DNA from: Oscillospiraceae bacterium
GTDB lineage: Bacteria > Bacillota > Clostridia > Oscillospirales > CAG-272
Assembly (NCBI GenBank): GCA_015064015.1
Contig: SVTB01000003.1
Coordinates: forward strand, 1-43,229
Length of the DNA stretch: 43,229 nt
Direction: 5' to 3'
Part shown: positions 7,796 through 16,229 of the stretch, piece after piece
Numbering within the stretch: the stretch's first letter is position 1
Layout of the letters: every line of letters starts with the position of its first letter
Position numbers and translations under genes: made by a program
The notes under the pieces: model-generated
What the model was told of the DNA's origin: nothing
What the model saw: the letters and a program-made list of their open reading frames with translations, nothing else
The model's database searches: none

Positions 7796-9685
7796 TTATT
7801 GCCCTTTGGCCAGCCGTTCTTTTTCAAACTGCATGGAATAGAGAGCATAGTAGCGGCCTTTCATGGCCAAAAGCTCGGCATGGGTGCCTTCCTCCTTGAT
7901 CTCGCCGTGAGCCAGATAAATGATCTTGTCGGCGTGCTGAATGGTGGAAAGTCTGTGTGCTACCATGAGCATAGTGCCGATGTTCATCATTTTTTCAAGG
8001 GAATCCTGAATCAAAAGCTCGGTTTCGGTGTCGATGTTAGCGGTAGCCTCGTCCAAAATCATCACGGAAGGCTTGTGCACGATGGTACGTGCAAAGGAGA
8101 GCAGTTGACGTTGTCCCGCTGAGAAGTTGTTGCCGCGGTCACGGACTTCTTCATCCAGCCCGGCGGGGAGCTTGTTAATGAAATGGTCGGCGTTGACGTA
8201 ACGGCAAGCCTCCATAACGGTGTTGTCATCAATGCCCTCGGCACCCAACAGGATGTTGGAGCGGATGGTACCCGAGAAGAGGAATACATCCTGGAGCATC
8301 TGACCGAAATGGCGACGGAGGGAAGATATTTGAATGGTGCGGATGTCCCGTCCATCCACAAGGATCTGTCCCTTTTGGATATCCCAGTTGCGGCAGAGCA
8401 GAGAAAGGATGGTGGTTTTACCGGATCCTGTAGCACCCACAAAGGCAACGGTGTCTCCGGCGGCTACATGGAAGGATACACCCTTCAGTACCCACTCTCC
8501 CTCCTTATAAGCGAACCAGACGTCACGGAACTCGATTTCTCCCTTAACCTCTTCCAATTCTACAGCATCGGGCGCATCCTGTACCTCGGGAACCATGTCG
8601 AAGATGGTAAAGATTTTTTCTGCCGATGCGTATGCCGACTGAAGCCAGTTGAACTGCTCGGCTAAATTCTGAATGGGGTTAAAGAATTTGTTGATATAGG
8701 AGTAGAAGGTAACCACAAGACCGCCGGTGATGGTTTGTCCGAGGAACACCACGTCCTTGATCACGCCCCGTGCTGCCAAATACAAAAGACAGAGCACCGA
8801 GGAAATGTACAGCATATATACCAGCGGACGGAAGATACTGAATACCAGCATTTCACCCCGCTTGGCACGTCCTAGCTCGACATTCTTTTTGTCAAATTCA
8901 TTTTTCTTTCCTTCCTCTCGGTTGAAGATCTGAATGATCTTCATGCCCGACAGGTTTTCGGACAGGAATGTGTTGATATCGGTGGTGCCGTCCTTGACGC
9001 GGCGATAGGCCTTGCGGGAGAATTTGCGGAAGATCATGGTGAATAGCACGATGAAGGGCACGAAGCACAGCACCATGAAGGTCAGCATATAATTAAGGCA
9101 CAGCATGGCGGTGAGAACACCGATAATAACAAAGCAATTCTTGATCAGATTGACAATCAGGTTGGTGAACATCATGGAGATGGCGCCCGTATCGTTGGTT
9201 ACACGGGTAACCAGCTTGCCCACGGGAATGCTGCTGAGCTGATTGTGAGAGAGCCTTTCGATATGGACGAAGAGATCCTCGCGGATGCGGGAGACGATTT
9301 TCTGTCCTGTTTTTTGAAGGATAATGGCTTGGAAGTAGGTGCAGATCAGGGAAACGGCCAAAATTCCGGCGTACATGACAACCATGGAGAGCAGATAGGA
9401 CATTTCAAAGTCTGCCTTGATGACCTCGATGATGTGACCCATGAGAATGGGGGAGACAATATCGTAGGCGATGGAAAACAGCATGATGAAAAGCACCAAA
9501 GCAAAGCTGCCAATGTGGGGCTTAGCGTAAATGAGCAGACGGTGGGTGATCTCGCTATCCTTCATGTTACGGTCGAAGCCGATGGCTTCTTTTTGCTTGC
9601 GAATGGTCATGAAGGCCACAATGAAAATGAGGGAAACAATTCCCAAAATGCCGCCTACGGCGATCAAAGGAAAGAACTCATGCAT
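7796..9685 (-). CDS. ABC exporter subunit with consensus Walker B glutamate
   Basis: The 629 aa fused transmembrane/ATPase half-transporter has about six membrane segments up to residue 340. Its nucleotide-binding domain has Walker A GATGSGKT (417-424), a noncanonical signature FSAGQ (521-525) and Walker B VMILDE (541-546) with catalytic Glu. The first 8 bases of this gene overlap the end of its upstream partner (ATGCATGA), with GGAGGTGAT upstream, so translation is coupled. Together the two genes look like a heterodimeric multidrug or lipid exporter of the BmrCD / TM287-288 type. The substrate cannot be read from sequence. Confidence 0.9.
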   Translation of the reverse strand: MHEFFPLIAVGGILGIVSLIFIVAFMTIRKQKEAIGFDRNMKDSEITHRLLIYAKPHIGSFALVLFIMLFSIAYDIVSPILMGHIIEVIKADFEMSYLLSMVVMYAGILAVSLICTYFQAIILQKTGQKIVSRIREDLFVHIERLSHNQLSSIPVGKLVTRVTNDTGAISMMFTNLIVNLIKNCFVIIGVLTAMLCLNYMLTFMVLCFVPFIVLFTMIFRKFSRKAYRRVKDGTTDINTFLSENLSGMKIIQIFNREEGKKNEFDKKNVELGRAKRGEMLVFSIFRPLVYMLYISSVLCLLYLAARGVIKDVVFLGQTITGGLVVTFYSYINKFFNPIQNLAEQFNWLQSAYASAEKIFTIFDMVPEVQDAPDAVELEEVKGEIEFRDVWFAYKEGEWVLKGVSFHVAAGDTVAFVGATGSGKTTILSLLCRNWDIQKGQILVDGRDIRTIQISSLRRHFGQMLQDVFLFSGTIRSNILLGAEGIDDNTVMEACRYVNADHFINKLPAGLDEEVRDRGNNFSAGQRQLLSFARTIVHKPSVMILDEATANIDTETELLIQDSLEKMMNIGTMLMVAHRLSTIQHADKIIYLAHGEIKEEGTHAELLAMKGRYYALYSMQFEKERLAKGQ

Positions 9686-11495
9686 GAGAGATCACCTCCT
9701 TTGTCATGGATACGGGGGAGGAATGGGTTGTGGTTTCGTCGTCCAAGCGCTGCAGCTCGACCATGCGGCGATATTCGGGGCAGGTATCGCACAGGGTCTT
9801 ATGACTTCCCACGGCGATGACACGGCCATCGTCGATAAAGATGATCTTATCCATGGATTCTACGGTGGAAATGCGGTGCGCGATCAGAATGGTAGTCTTG
9901 CCTGTCCGTTCGCGGCGCAGGTTTTCCAGAATGACTTTTTCGGTTTTGACATCCACAGCGGATACGGAATCATCCAGAATGAGAAGCCCTGCATCCTTGA
10001 GCAGAGCACGGGCGATAGAGATGCGTTGCTTCTGACCGCCCGAGACGGTGACACCTCGCTCTCCCAAAATGGTTTCATAGCCTAGAGTGAACTCAGAGAT
10101 GTTATCGTGGATATCCGCCAGCTTAGCAGCGTTTTGTACGGTTTCGCTGTCTGCCTCGCCCAAGGCAAAGGCAATATTATGAGCAATGGTGTCGCTGAAC
10201 AGGAAATTATCCTGAGGAACATAAGCGGCAAACTGACGGACGGTGCGGATGGGAATACGGTTGACGTCGTATCCGTCCACAAACAGGGTGCCGTCTGGAA
10301 CGTTATAGGTGCGGAGGATGAGATCCACCAGGGTGGTCTTTCCTGCGCCGGTCTTACCGATAATACCCACTTGCTCACCGGCCTTGATAGCAAAGGATAC
10401 GTCGGTGAGGGCATCGTATTCCGCACCGGGATGGCGGAAGGTCAGGTTTTTAAACTCGATATCGCCCTTAAGGGGGGCAGGCTCTTTGACATCGGGGCTG
10501 TCCACCACGTCAGGCTTGGCTTCCAGCAGCTCGCCGATTCTCTTGAGAGAGGCCTTACCGCGAGAACGCATTTCAATGAGCTGAGATACCGCCATGATGG
10601 GCCAAACGAGGGATGTAAAATATCCGATGAATTCCACCAACTGACCCGCATTAAAGGTTTTGTTCCACACAAGGTAACCGCCATAGCCCAACACCACACA
10701 AATGACGGATTCCACGAACAGGGTTACGAAAATATTGAGCAATACAGAGATCCTTGTGAAAGCGACGTTGGTTGCCTCATTGTTTTTATTGAGCTTTTTG
10801 AAGGACATGAGCTCAATCGTCTCCTTGACAAAGGCCTTGATGACGGCGATTCCCGAAAAGCTTTCCTGAGAAAAATCCGACAGGGAGGAGAAGGCGGCTT
10901 GGCGATCGTCCCACTTCTTTTCAAGACGGTGGTCCAAAATGGCGCCGATGACCAAGAGGAAGGTCATGGGGATGAGCGAAAAAAGGGTGAGCAGAGGATT
11001 CATGCGAAACATTTTGTAGAGCGCCATGATACCGAGACACACCGCGTCAAAGAACATGAGCACACCCCAGCCAAAACAATCCTGTACCGTTTCAAGATCA
11101 TTGGTGAAAAGGGTCATGAGGTTGCCGACTTTGTGTACTTGGTAGTATTGCTGGGATAGATCCTTGCAATGGTCAAACATTTGGCCGCGCAGGTGTGTCT
11201 CCATCTTGATGGCCGCGCCGCGGAAACAGATGCGCCAAAGAAACCGCCCGAGGATGATAAACACGATGACAATCATGAGGGGGAGGCAGATTTCGTCCAA
11301 AAGAAACTCCATGGTAAAGGCCTTTTCGGTGCCTTCATGGAAAACGACACCGTCATTGATGCCGTTGACCGTCATGCGGTACAGCTCGGGTACAATGAGC
11401 TGGAGATAGTTTACCATGAGAAGCGCCAAAAGACCCACCGCAAGGGCAGGGAGATAGCGCAGATAGTATCGGTTGATATGTTTACCGAACAGCAT
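9678..11495 (-). CDS. ABC exporter subunit with degenerate catalytic site
   Basis: The 605 aa half-transporter has Walker A GKTGAGKT (380-387), canonical signature VSGGQ (484-488) and Walker B LLILDD (504-509). Asp replaces the catalytic Glu, as in the degenerate-site subunit of heterodimeric exporters. It complements the downstream subunit, which has Glu but a noncanonical signature. The start at 11495 is chosen over an in-frame ATG 18 bp upstream because AGAGGTG lies 5 nt before it and overlaps the earlier codons. It is first in the two-gene operon, behind the promoter at 11531-11559. Confidence 0.9.
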   Translation of the reverse strand: MLFGKHINRYYLRYLPALAVGLLALLMVNYLQLIVPELYRMTVNGINDGVVFHEGTEKAFTMEFLLDEICLPLMIVIVFIILGRFLWRICFRGAAIKMETHLRGQMFDHCKDLSQQYYQVHKVGNLMTLFTNDLETVQDCFGWGVLMFFDAVCLGIMALYKMFRMNPLLTLFSLIPMTFLLVIGAILDHRLEKKWDDRQAAFSSLSDFSQESFSGIAVIKAFVKETIELMSFKKLNKNNEATNVAFTRISVLLNIFVTLFVESVICVVLGYGGYLVWNKTFNAGQLVEFIGYFTSLVWPIMAVSQLIEMRSRGKASLKRIGELLEAKPDVVDSPDVKEPAPLKGDIEFKNLTFRHPGAEYDALTDVSFAIKAGEQVGIIGKTGAGKTTLVDLILRTYNVPDGTLFVDGYDVNRIPIRTVRQFAAYVPQDNFLFSDTIAHNIAFALGEADSETVQNAAKLADIHDNISEFTLGYETILGERGVTVSGGQKQRISIARALLKDAGLLILDDSVSAVDVKTEKVILENLRRERTGKTTILIAHRISTVESMDKIIFIDDGRVIAVGSHKTLCDTCPEYRRMVELQRLDDETTTHSSPVSMTKEVISHA

Positions 11496-11530
11496 GGCTT
11501 CACCTCTTTTCAATGTTAAACAATCAGCTT

Positions 11531-11559
11531 ATTTTAGCATATTTCTTCAAAAAATGCAA
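11531..11559 (-). promoter_or_regulatory. Promoter of the ABC exporter operon
   Basis: Minus strand TTGCAT (11554-11559), 17 bp spacer, TAAAAT (11531-11536), about 35 bp before the start codon. Confidence 0.65.
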
Positions 11560-11624
11560 TAGGTTTTCGGTTGAAAAAATAGTATCGAGGGTTGAAAATT
11601 CGACAGTAAAATTTTGGCTCCTAC

Positions 11625-11653
11625 TTGCATTTGCCGAGATTTTGTGATATCAT
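11625..11653 (+). promoter_or_regulatory. Promoter of the 11693 gene
   Basis: TTGCAT (11625-11630), 17 bp spacer, TATCAT (11648-11653). Divergent from the ABC operon promoter. Confidence 0.65.
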
Positions 11654-11692
11654 AATACCATAAGATGATGAAAGCGAAAGGAAGACCGACCC

Positions 11693-13201
11693 ATGAAAAA
11701 ACGCGTTATGAATCTTGTGAACTTTGTCCGTGGCTGTGAGCCCCGTCAGCCTTGGCAGGATCTTTATACACCCATTAAAGAAGAAATCGCGATCAACAAG
11801 AGCTACGGATTTGATCATACCGTTCTTTTGCAATATGATGCCCTCATCCGTCCCGACATGGTGGAGCTGATGAAGACAGAGGCGGACGAGCACATGGAGA
11901 TTGGCCTTTGGTTTGAGATGGGTAGACCTCTTGTGGAGGCTGTTGGTATCGAGTGGCGCGGTCGCCCCGGCTACGATTGGGACTGGTTCGTAAATCCCGG
12001 CTTCCTTCCCGCCTATACCCCCGAGCAGAGAGAGGCCATCATCGACGAGGCCTTCCGTCTCTTCAAGAAAACTTTTGGTTATTATCCCCGTGTGGCCGGT
12101 TCTTGGCTCATTGATATCCACTCCCTCGCCTACATGAGCGATAAGTATGATATGGACGCCTTTTGCGTGTGCCGCGAGCAGTTCGCCGTAGATGCCTATA
12201 CCCTATGGGGAGGCTACTACAGCGGCGGTTTCTATCCTTCCCGCAAAAATATGCTCTGCCCGGCCCAGACTCCCGAGGCGGGTATTTCTACCCCCTTGTT
12301 CCGTATGCTGGGCCTTGATCCCATGTACGGCTATGACGAGCAGAAGTATACCGACAAGATTTGGGGCTGTCCCACCATGGAGCCGGTATGGGGTCCCGGT
12401 GCCAATCCCGATGTGGTGGATTGGTATCTCGACACCTACTATAAAAATCCCTGTCTCACCCTTTCCCAAATGACCACGGGCCAAGAAAACAGCTTTGGCT
12501 GGGATATGATCCAAAACGGCTACCGGATGCAGACCGCTAAGATCGCCGCTCTCCGCGATCAGGGTTTGATCTCGGTGGAAAAGCTGGGTGACACGGGCGC
12601 GGCTTATCAAAAGGCCCACAAGGTTACTCCCGCGTCTGCTTTGTGCGCCACGACAGATTGGACGGGTGGTCATCACCAATCCGTTTGGTACAGTAGCGCC
12701 AATTACCGCACCAACCTGTTTCTTCACGAAGGAAAGCTGTTCTTCCGTGATATCACCAAATTCGACGATACTTACGCCGAGCGCTATCTTACCGAGGCCT
12801 GCACCGCTTGGGATGCTCGGTATGACAACCTTCCGGTGGTGGACGGCCGTCTATGGAGCAAGGACGGCCAAAAAAGCGAGTTGGGGATCTCTCGTCCCGT
12901 GAAGACCATGACCTGCATTGAGAAGGGCCAAGCCTTGGAGGTGGATCTTCTTTTTGCCGACGGATGCCACGGTATCATTATTTTGACCCCTGAACGCATC
13001 CTGACTCAAGCCTGCGGCAATCTCTTCTATAGCGTGGGTAACCCCGACGCAAGCATCTTCTATGCCGATGGTGCTTTCTCCTTTACCTACCGCAACTTCC
13101 CCTATACTGTGAAAGCTCAAGCTGTGGTGATCCCAGAGGCTGATGGCTATACCTTGGGCGAGCAAAACGGCAGGATTCTTTTGGAAATGGCTCACAAGTA
13201 A
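11693..13201 (+). CDS. Uncharacterised protein, possible DUF3863-like barrel
   Basis: The 502 aa protein has no signal peptide or membrane segment and is likely cytosolic. Its opening (VNFVRGCEPRQPW, then a segment ending in LLQYDAL) recalls the DUF3863 family of gut bacteria, and the repeated aromatic-rich motifs (WFEMGRP, GSWLIDIHSL, CREQFAVDAYT, WTGGHHQSVWYS) look like the loops of a deacetylase/glycosidase-type alpha/beta barrel. This assignment is from memory of the family and is tentative. SD GAAAGGAAG lies upstream. The next gene, a PHP phosphatase, begins 29 bp later and is probably co-transcribed. Confidence 0.6.
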   Translation: MKKRVMNLVNFVRGCEPRQPWQDLYTPIKEEIAINKSYGFDHTVLLQYDALIRPDMVELMKTEADEHMEIGLWFEMGRPLVEAVGIEWRGRPGYDWDWFVNPGFLPAYTPEQREAIIDEAFRLFKKTFGYYPRVAGSWLIDIHSLAYMSDKYDMDAFCVCREQFAVDAYTLWGGYYSGGFYPSRKNMLCPAQTPEAGISTPLFRMLGLDPMYGYDEQKYTDKIWGCPTMEPVWGPGANPDVVDWYLDTYYKNPCLTLSQMTTGQENSFGWDMIQNGYRMQTAKIAALRDQGLISVEKLGDTGAAYQKAHKVTPASALCATTDWTGGHHQSVWYSSANYRTNLFLHEGKLFFRDITKFDDTYAERYLTEACTAWDARYDNLPVVDGRLWSKDGQKSELGISRPVKTMTCIEKGQALEVDLLFADGCHGIIILTPERILTQACGNLFYSVGNPDASIFYADGAFSFTYRNFPYTVKAQAVVIPEADGYTLGEQNGRILLEMAHK

Positions 13202-13230
13202 AAATTTTCATCGAATCGAGGCAATATTTC

Positions 13231-14019
13231 ATGATCATCAATTACCATACCCACACCGTTCGTTGCAGACACGCTGCCCCGGTACCCGATGCCGCTTACG
13301 TGGAGGCCGCCTTGGAAATGGGCTTTCGCGAGTTGGGCTTTTCGGATCATGTTCCCTATCCTTTTGAGGATCTTCATATTTCGGGATGCCGTATGCGCTG
13401 TGCGGATTTACCGGACTATATGGAGAGCTTGACGGCGCTCAAGACCCAATACGCGGGGCGTATAGATATCCATATCGGCTTTGAGGCTGAATATTATCCC
13501 GCTTACTTTGATAAGCTTTTGGAAATGCTTGCGCCGTATCCTTGCGAATATTTAATTTTAGGTCAGCATTTCATCAACAATGAGATCGGAGAGCCATACA
13601 ATGGCCGGGCTACGGATTCCTCTGAGCGTATGCGCATCTATGGTGAACAATGTAAGCGAGCCATGGACACAGGCCGTTTCACCTACTTTGCCCATCCCGA
13701 TGTGTTGCACTTTACGGGAGATGAGGCTGTTTTCCGTCAGGTGTCCAGAGATCTTTGCCGTGCCGCCAAGGATTGCGGTCTGCCTTTGGAATTTAATCTT
13801 TTGGGCTTTATTGAGAACCGCCACTATCCCCGCAGAGAATTTTGGGAAGAAGCCGCTTGTGTGGGCAACGAGGTAATTTTGGGTTGGGATTCCCACCAGC
13901 CCGAGTGGATCAAGCAGCCTCAAAAGGAAGCAGAAGCGAGAGCCTACCTTGCAGAGTTGGGGCTTTCGGTGTTGGATCATCTCACCTTGGTGGATCCCTT
14001 CCTCGGAAAGCGCGGATAG
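13231..14019 (+). CDS. PHP-family histidinol-phosphatase-like protein
   Basis: The 262 aa protein starts NYHTHTVRCRHA, the metal-binding HxH motif and Cys-Arg-His context typical of HisJ-type histidinol-phosphatases. Further metal ligands appear in GFSDHVPYPF, GFEAEYYP, GQHF, FAHPDV and GWDSHQPE. Family members dephosphorylate histidinol phosphate in histidine synthesis using three metal ions. No other his genes are in the window, and it follows an uncharacterised gene, so a different phosphoester substrate is possible. A strong terminator follows 19 bp after the stop. Confidence 0.8.
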   Translation: MIINYHTHTVRCRHAAPVPDAAYVEAALEMGFRELGFSDHVPYPFEDLHISGCRMRCADLPDYMESLTALKTQYAGRIDIHIGFEAEYYPAYFDKLLEMLAPYPCEYLILGQHFINNEIGEPYNGRATDSSERMRIYGEQCKRAMDTGRFTYFAHPDVLHFTGDEAVFRQVSRDLCRAAKDCGLPLEFNLLGFIENRHYPRREFWEEAACVGNEVILGWDSHQPEWIKQPQKEAEARAYLAELGLSVLDHLTLVDPFLGKRG

Positions 14020-14038
14020 TGCCGTTCTGCGCAAAAAC

Positions 14039-14086
14039 AACTCCCGTACCGTTAGTCTTCTGCGTCCGACGGTACGGGAGTTTTTT
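14039..14086 (+). terminator. Rho-independent terminator
   Basis: A 14 bp stem (14039-14052 with 14069-14082) is followed by a T-run, closing the 11693-14019 transcription unit. Confidence 0.88.
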
Positions 14087-14109
14087 CTGTAGGGGGATAA
14101 GAAACTTCA

Positions 14110-14142
14110 AAAAGAAAACGCCCATCCCTAAGGTGGGCGTTT
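14110..14142 (-). terminator. Terminator of the sigI-rsgI operon
   Basis: A 9 bp stem AAACGCCCA / TGGGCGTTT (14116-14124, 14134-14142). On the minus strand it is followed by TTCTTTTTG. It faces the preceding plus-strand terminator. Confidence 0.75.
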
Positions 14143-14151
14143 CGTTTTGGG

Positions 14152-15300
14152 TCAGTGCCATCCAAAAATCAGCTCCCAGAGCCACCACCACCAAGGCTTT
14201 TTCTCAGGCTCGGGCAGTATGGCGTTTCCGTTTTCGTCCGTTTCAGGCTCCGGCCATTCCTCCGGCCATTCGCTGGGCATTTGATTGGGAAAAGTCTCGG
14301 GCCAAGTGAGTTCTTCCTTGGTTTCGGGCTCTGTGGGGAGGGCTGTTTCGGTAGGCGCTTCGGTTGGAATTTCCGTCGCTGTCTCAGCCTCGGTTTCAGT
14401 CACGGATTCAACTGTTTCTGTGGGTGCGTTGGGTTCGTCGGTCTCGTCGGGTACGGATTCAGAGGTGGCGGTTTCTTCCTCCGTATCGACAGACGTGTCT
14501 GGCTCAACGGTGACCTCGGGAGGCGTTTCGACTTCTGCTTCGGTGTCAATGGGGGTGGTTGGAATCTCGGAGCTTTGCTCCTTGATGGCTTCATGAATAT
14601 CGACAACAGATTTGTCAATCCATTCCTCGATACTCACGTCGTCGCCGAGTTCCTTGATGAGCTGCAACTTGCCGGCGGTGGTTCCCAGCTTACTCGCTTC
14701 TTCAATGATCTCTCGGGTAACGACGGTGGTGATGACCTCCACGTTTTTGAGTACATCCTCGCTTTGCATATAGGAGATCAGCTTTTGATTCAGGGCTTCG
14801 GAAGCCTTTTTGGAGCCCGCAGAGGAGGAAATAAGTATTTCTGCCTGCTCGCTCGAGAGATATCCCTGCACGGATAGCTCTTGGACGGTGCGAGATAGCG
14901 CCAGTTCAATGTCTGCACCTTCCAGATTTTGGACTCCGATGCTTGAGATCAAAGCCTCGCCGTCTTGGTTGACGGCAGATACGCTGACCACGCGGTCAAA
15001 GCGATTGAGACGATACTCAATGGAGGGGTTGACGTCCACACTCACATAACCGTAGGATTGGGAGTTTAAAACCACAAAGCTCAACACGGCTCCGAGCAGG
15101 AGACAGAAGCAGGCGGCAAGAACAGCCAGCTTTTGCATGGTGCGGGGAGATTTTTGGGGATTGCTTCGGATGATCATTTCCGCCGGGATCTGTAGCTCTT
15201 GTCCCACGCGATAGCCAAGGTTATGAATTTTGACAAAACGGCCGTTTTGATTCAGTGCGATGGCCTCTTTACCTTTGGTCTCCATAATGATGACCTTCAT
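14152..15300 (-). CDS. rsgI: RsgI-family anti-sigma-I factor
   Basis: The 382 aa membrane protein is predicted to hold SigI inactive. Residues 1-55 form the cytoplasmic anti-sigma domain (GKEAIALNQNGRFVKI, RVGQELQIP). One transmembrane helix spans about 56-79. An extracytoplasmic domain begins YGYVSVDVNPSIEYRLNR, the conserved RsgI core. From about residue 240 the protein becomes a long Thr/Glu/Pro-rich linker, and it ends in a tryptophan-rich tail PWWWWLWELIFGWH (369-382). Clostridial RsgI proteins often end in carbohydrate-binding modules that sense polysaccharide; none is recognisable here. The start follows AAAGGAGG. It lies 57 bp after sigI in the same operon. Confidence 0.88.
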   Translation of the reverse strand: MKVIIMETKGKEAIALNQNGRFVKIHNLGYRVGQELQIPAEMIIRSNPQKSPRTMQKLAVLAACFCLLLGAVLSFVVLNSQSYGYVSVDVNPSIEYRLNRFDRVVSVSAVNQDGEALISSIGVQNLEGADIELALSRTVQELSVQGYLSSEQAEILISSSAGSKKASEALNQKLISYMQSEDVLKNVEVITTVVTREIIEEASKLGTTAGKLQLIKELGDDVSIEEWIDKSVVDIHEAIKEQSSEIPTTPIDTEAEVETPPEVTVEPDTSVDTEEETATSESVPDETDEPNAPTETVESVTETEAETATEIPTEAPTETALPTEPETKEELTWPETFPNQMPSEWPEEWPEPETDENGNAILPEPEKKPWWWWLWELIFGWH

Positions 15301-15357
15301 GGTGCTAACCTCCTTTCGTTAGATTGGTGATGCTCGTCGGTGCCTGTCGGAGGATGG

Positions 15358-16059
15358 CTATGTTTCTTCGGCAGAACGGACGATATGCTTGAGGTATTCC
15401 GAAATAACGGGATAATCACCCAAACAAACTTCTGTGGCCGTCACAATGTATTTACGATGGCGCTCCAGCGTTTTTCGGGGTATATCACATTTTTCTTGTA
15501 AAATTTTCAAGGGCAGGGAATGATTTCTGCGCATATCTGCCACGAGAGAGGGGTTTTTGAGGATATATGCCACGGCGATGGCGCAGGCTTCTCGGGTTTT
15601 TTGGTGCTTGGGTGAAGCTTCGGGCAGTTCGGCAAAGGAAATATCATAGGCGGAAATGACGGCGGATAAGCGGGCGATCTCCTCGGCGGCGGCGCTTTGC
15701 ACCTCGGCTTGCTCTCTGTCGGCATCGTCAGAAAAATCCCGCCCTCCTTCCATTTCTTCTTCAATGGAGAGATGACCCGCGTGCCGGCTTTCGGCGCGCA
15801 GATAATCAATGATGCGATTTTTGATGATCAGCTTGGCGAATGCCTCGAAAGAGACTTCCGCGGCGGGGTCGAACTTTTTAACGGCATCGCAAAAGGCTCG
15901 GAGCGCTATGGCATATTCGTCATCGTGCTTGGTGACGAATTTGCGGCAGGAGACAGAGGCCGTGCGTATGATGAACAGATTGTACCGATGTACGAGATCG
16001 GCCAAGGCGTCATCATTTTGGGCGGCCAAAGCGATGTCTTGGTTTGTGACGTGTGCCAT
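15358..16059 (-). CDS. sigI: RNA polymerase sigma factor SigI
   Basis: The 233 aa protein matches the SigI type: a region-2-like N-terminal half (DDEYAIALRAFCDAVKKFDP, AFAKLIIKNRIIDYLRAES) and a SigI-type C-terminal DNA-binding domain (LPLKILQEKCDIPRKTLERHRKYIVT). It directly precedes rsgI, the standard arrangement, in which the sigma factor is released when the membrane anti-sigma factor is cleaved or senses its ligand. In Bacillus SigI responds to heat; in cellulolytic Clostridia, to polysaccharides. Its targets cannot be deduced here. SD AAAGGAG lies upstream. Confidence 0.88.
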   Translation of the reverse strand: MAHVTNQDIALAAQNDDALADLVHRYNLFIIRTASVSCRKFVTKHDDEYAIALRAFCDAVKKFDPAAEVSFEAFAKLIIKNRIIDYLRAESRHAGHLSIEEEMEGGRDFSDDADREQAEVQSAAAEEIARLSAVISAYDISFAELPEASPKHQKTREACAIAVAYILKNPSLVADMRRNHSLPLKILQEKCDIPRKTLERHRKYIVTATEVCLGDYPVISEYLKHIVRSAEET

Positions 16060-16099
16060 CCTGTAGAGCTCCTTTCTTTTGAAATTCGATTCATGATAT

Positions 16100-16128
16100 A
16101 GTGTACCATATTTTCATGTTGAAGTCAA
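16100..16128 (-). promoter_or_regulatory. Promoter of sigI-rsgI
   Basis: Minus strand TTGACT (16123-16128), 17 bp spacer, TACACT (16100-16105), resembling a housekeeping promoter. I could not identify a separate SigI-type promoter. Confidence 0.6.
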
Positions 16129-16175
16129 GTTTTTTTTCATGATAGCCGCAACAAAATTAAGGAAAGCGCAGCACA

Positions 16176-16212
16176 CAAAAAAGCGCGGCGTTCCTAAAGG
16201 AAGGCCGCGCTT
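16176..16212 (-). terminator. Terminator after the solute-binding lipoprotein
   Basis: AAGCGCGGC (16181-16189) pairs with GCCGCGCTT (16204-16212), with an inner TTCCT/AGGAA pairing. The minus strand then continues as a T-run. Confidence 0.85.
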
Positions 16213-16229
16213 GGCGACATATGGAAGGA

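Noticed and set aside
10107-11159. 350-codon plus-strand frame within the ABC exporter subunit
   Set aside because: Antisense shadow of a gene with full Walker and signature motifs.
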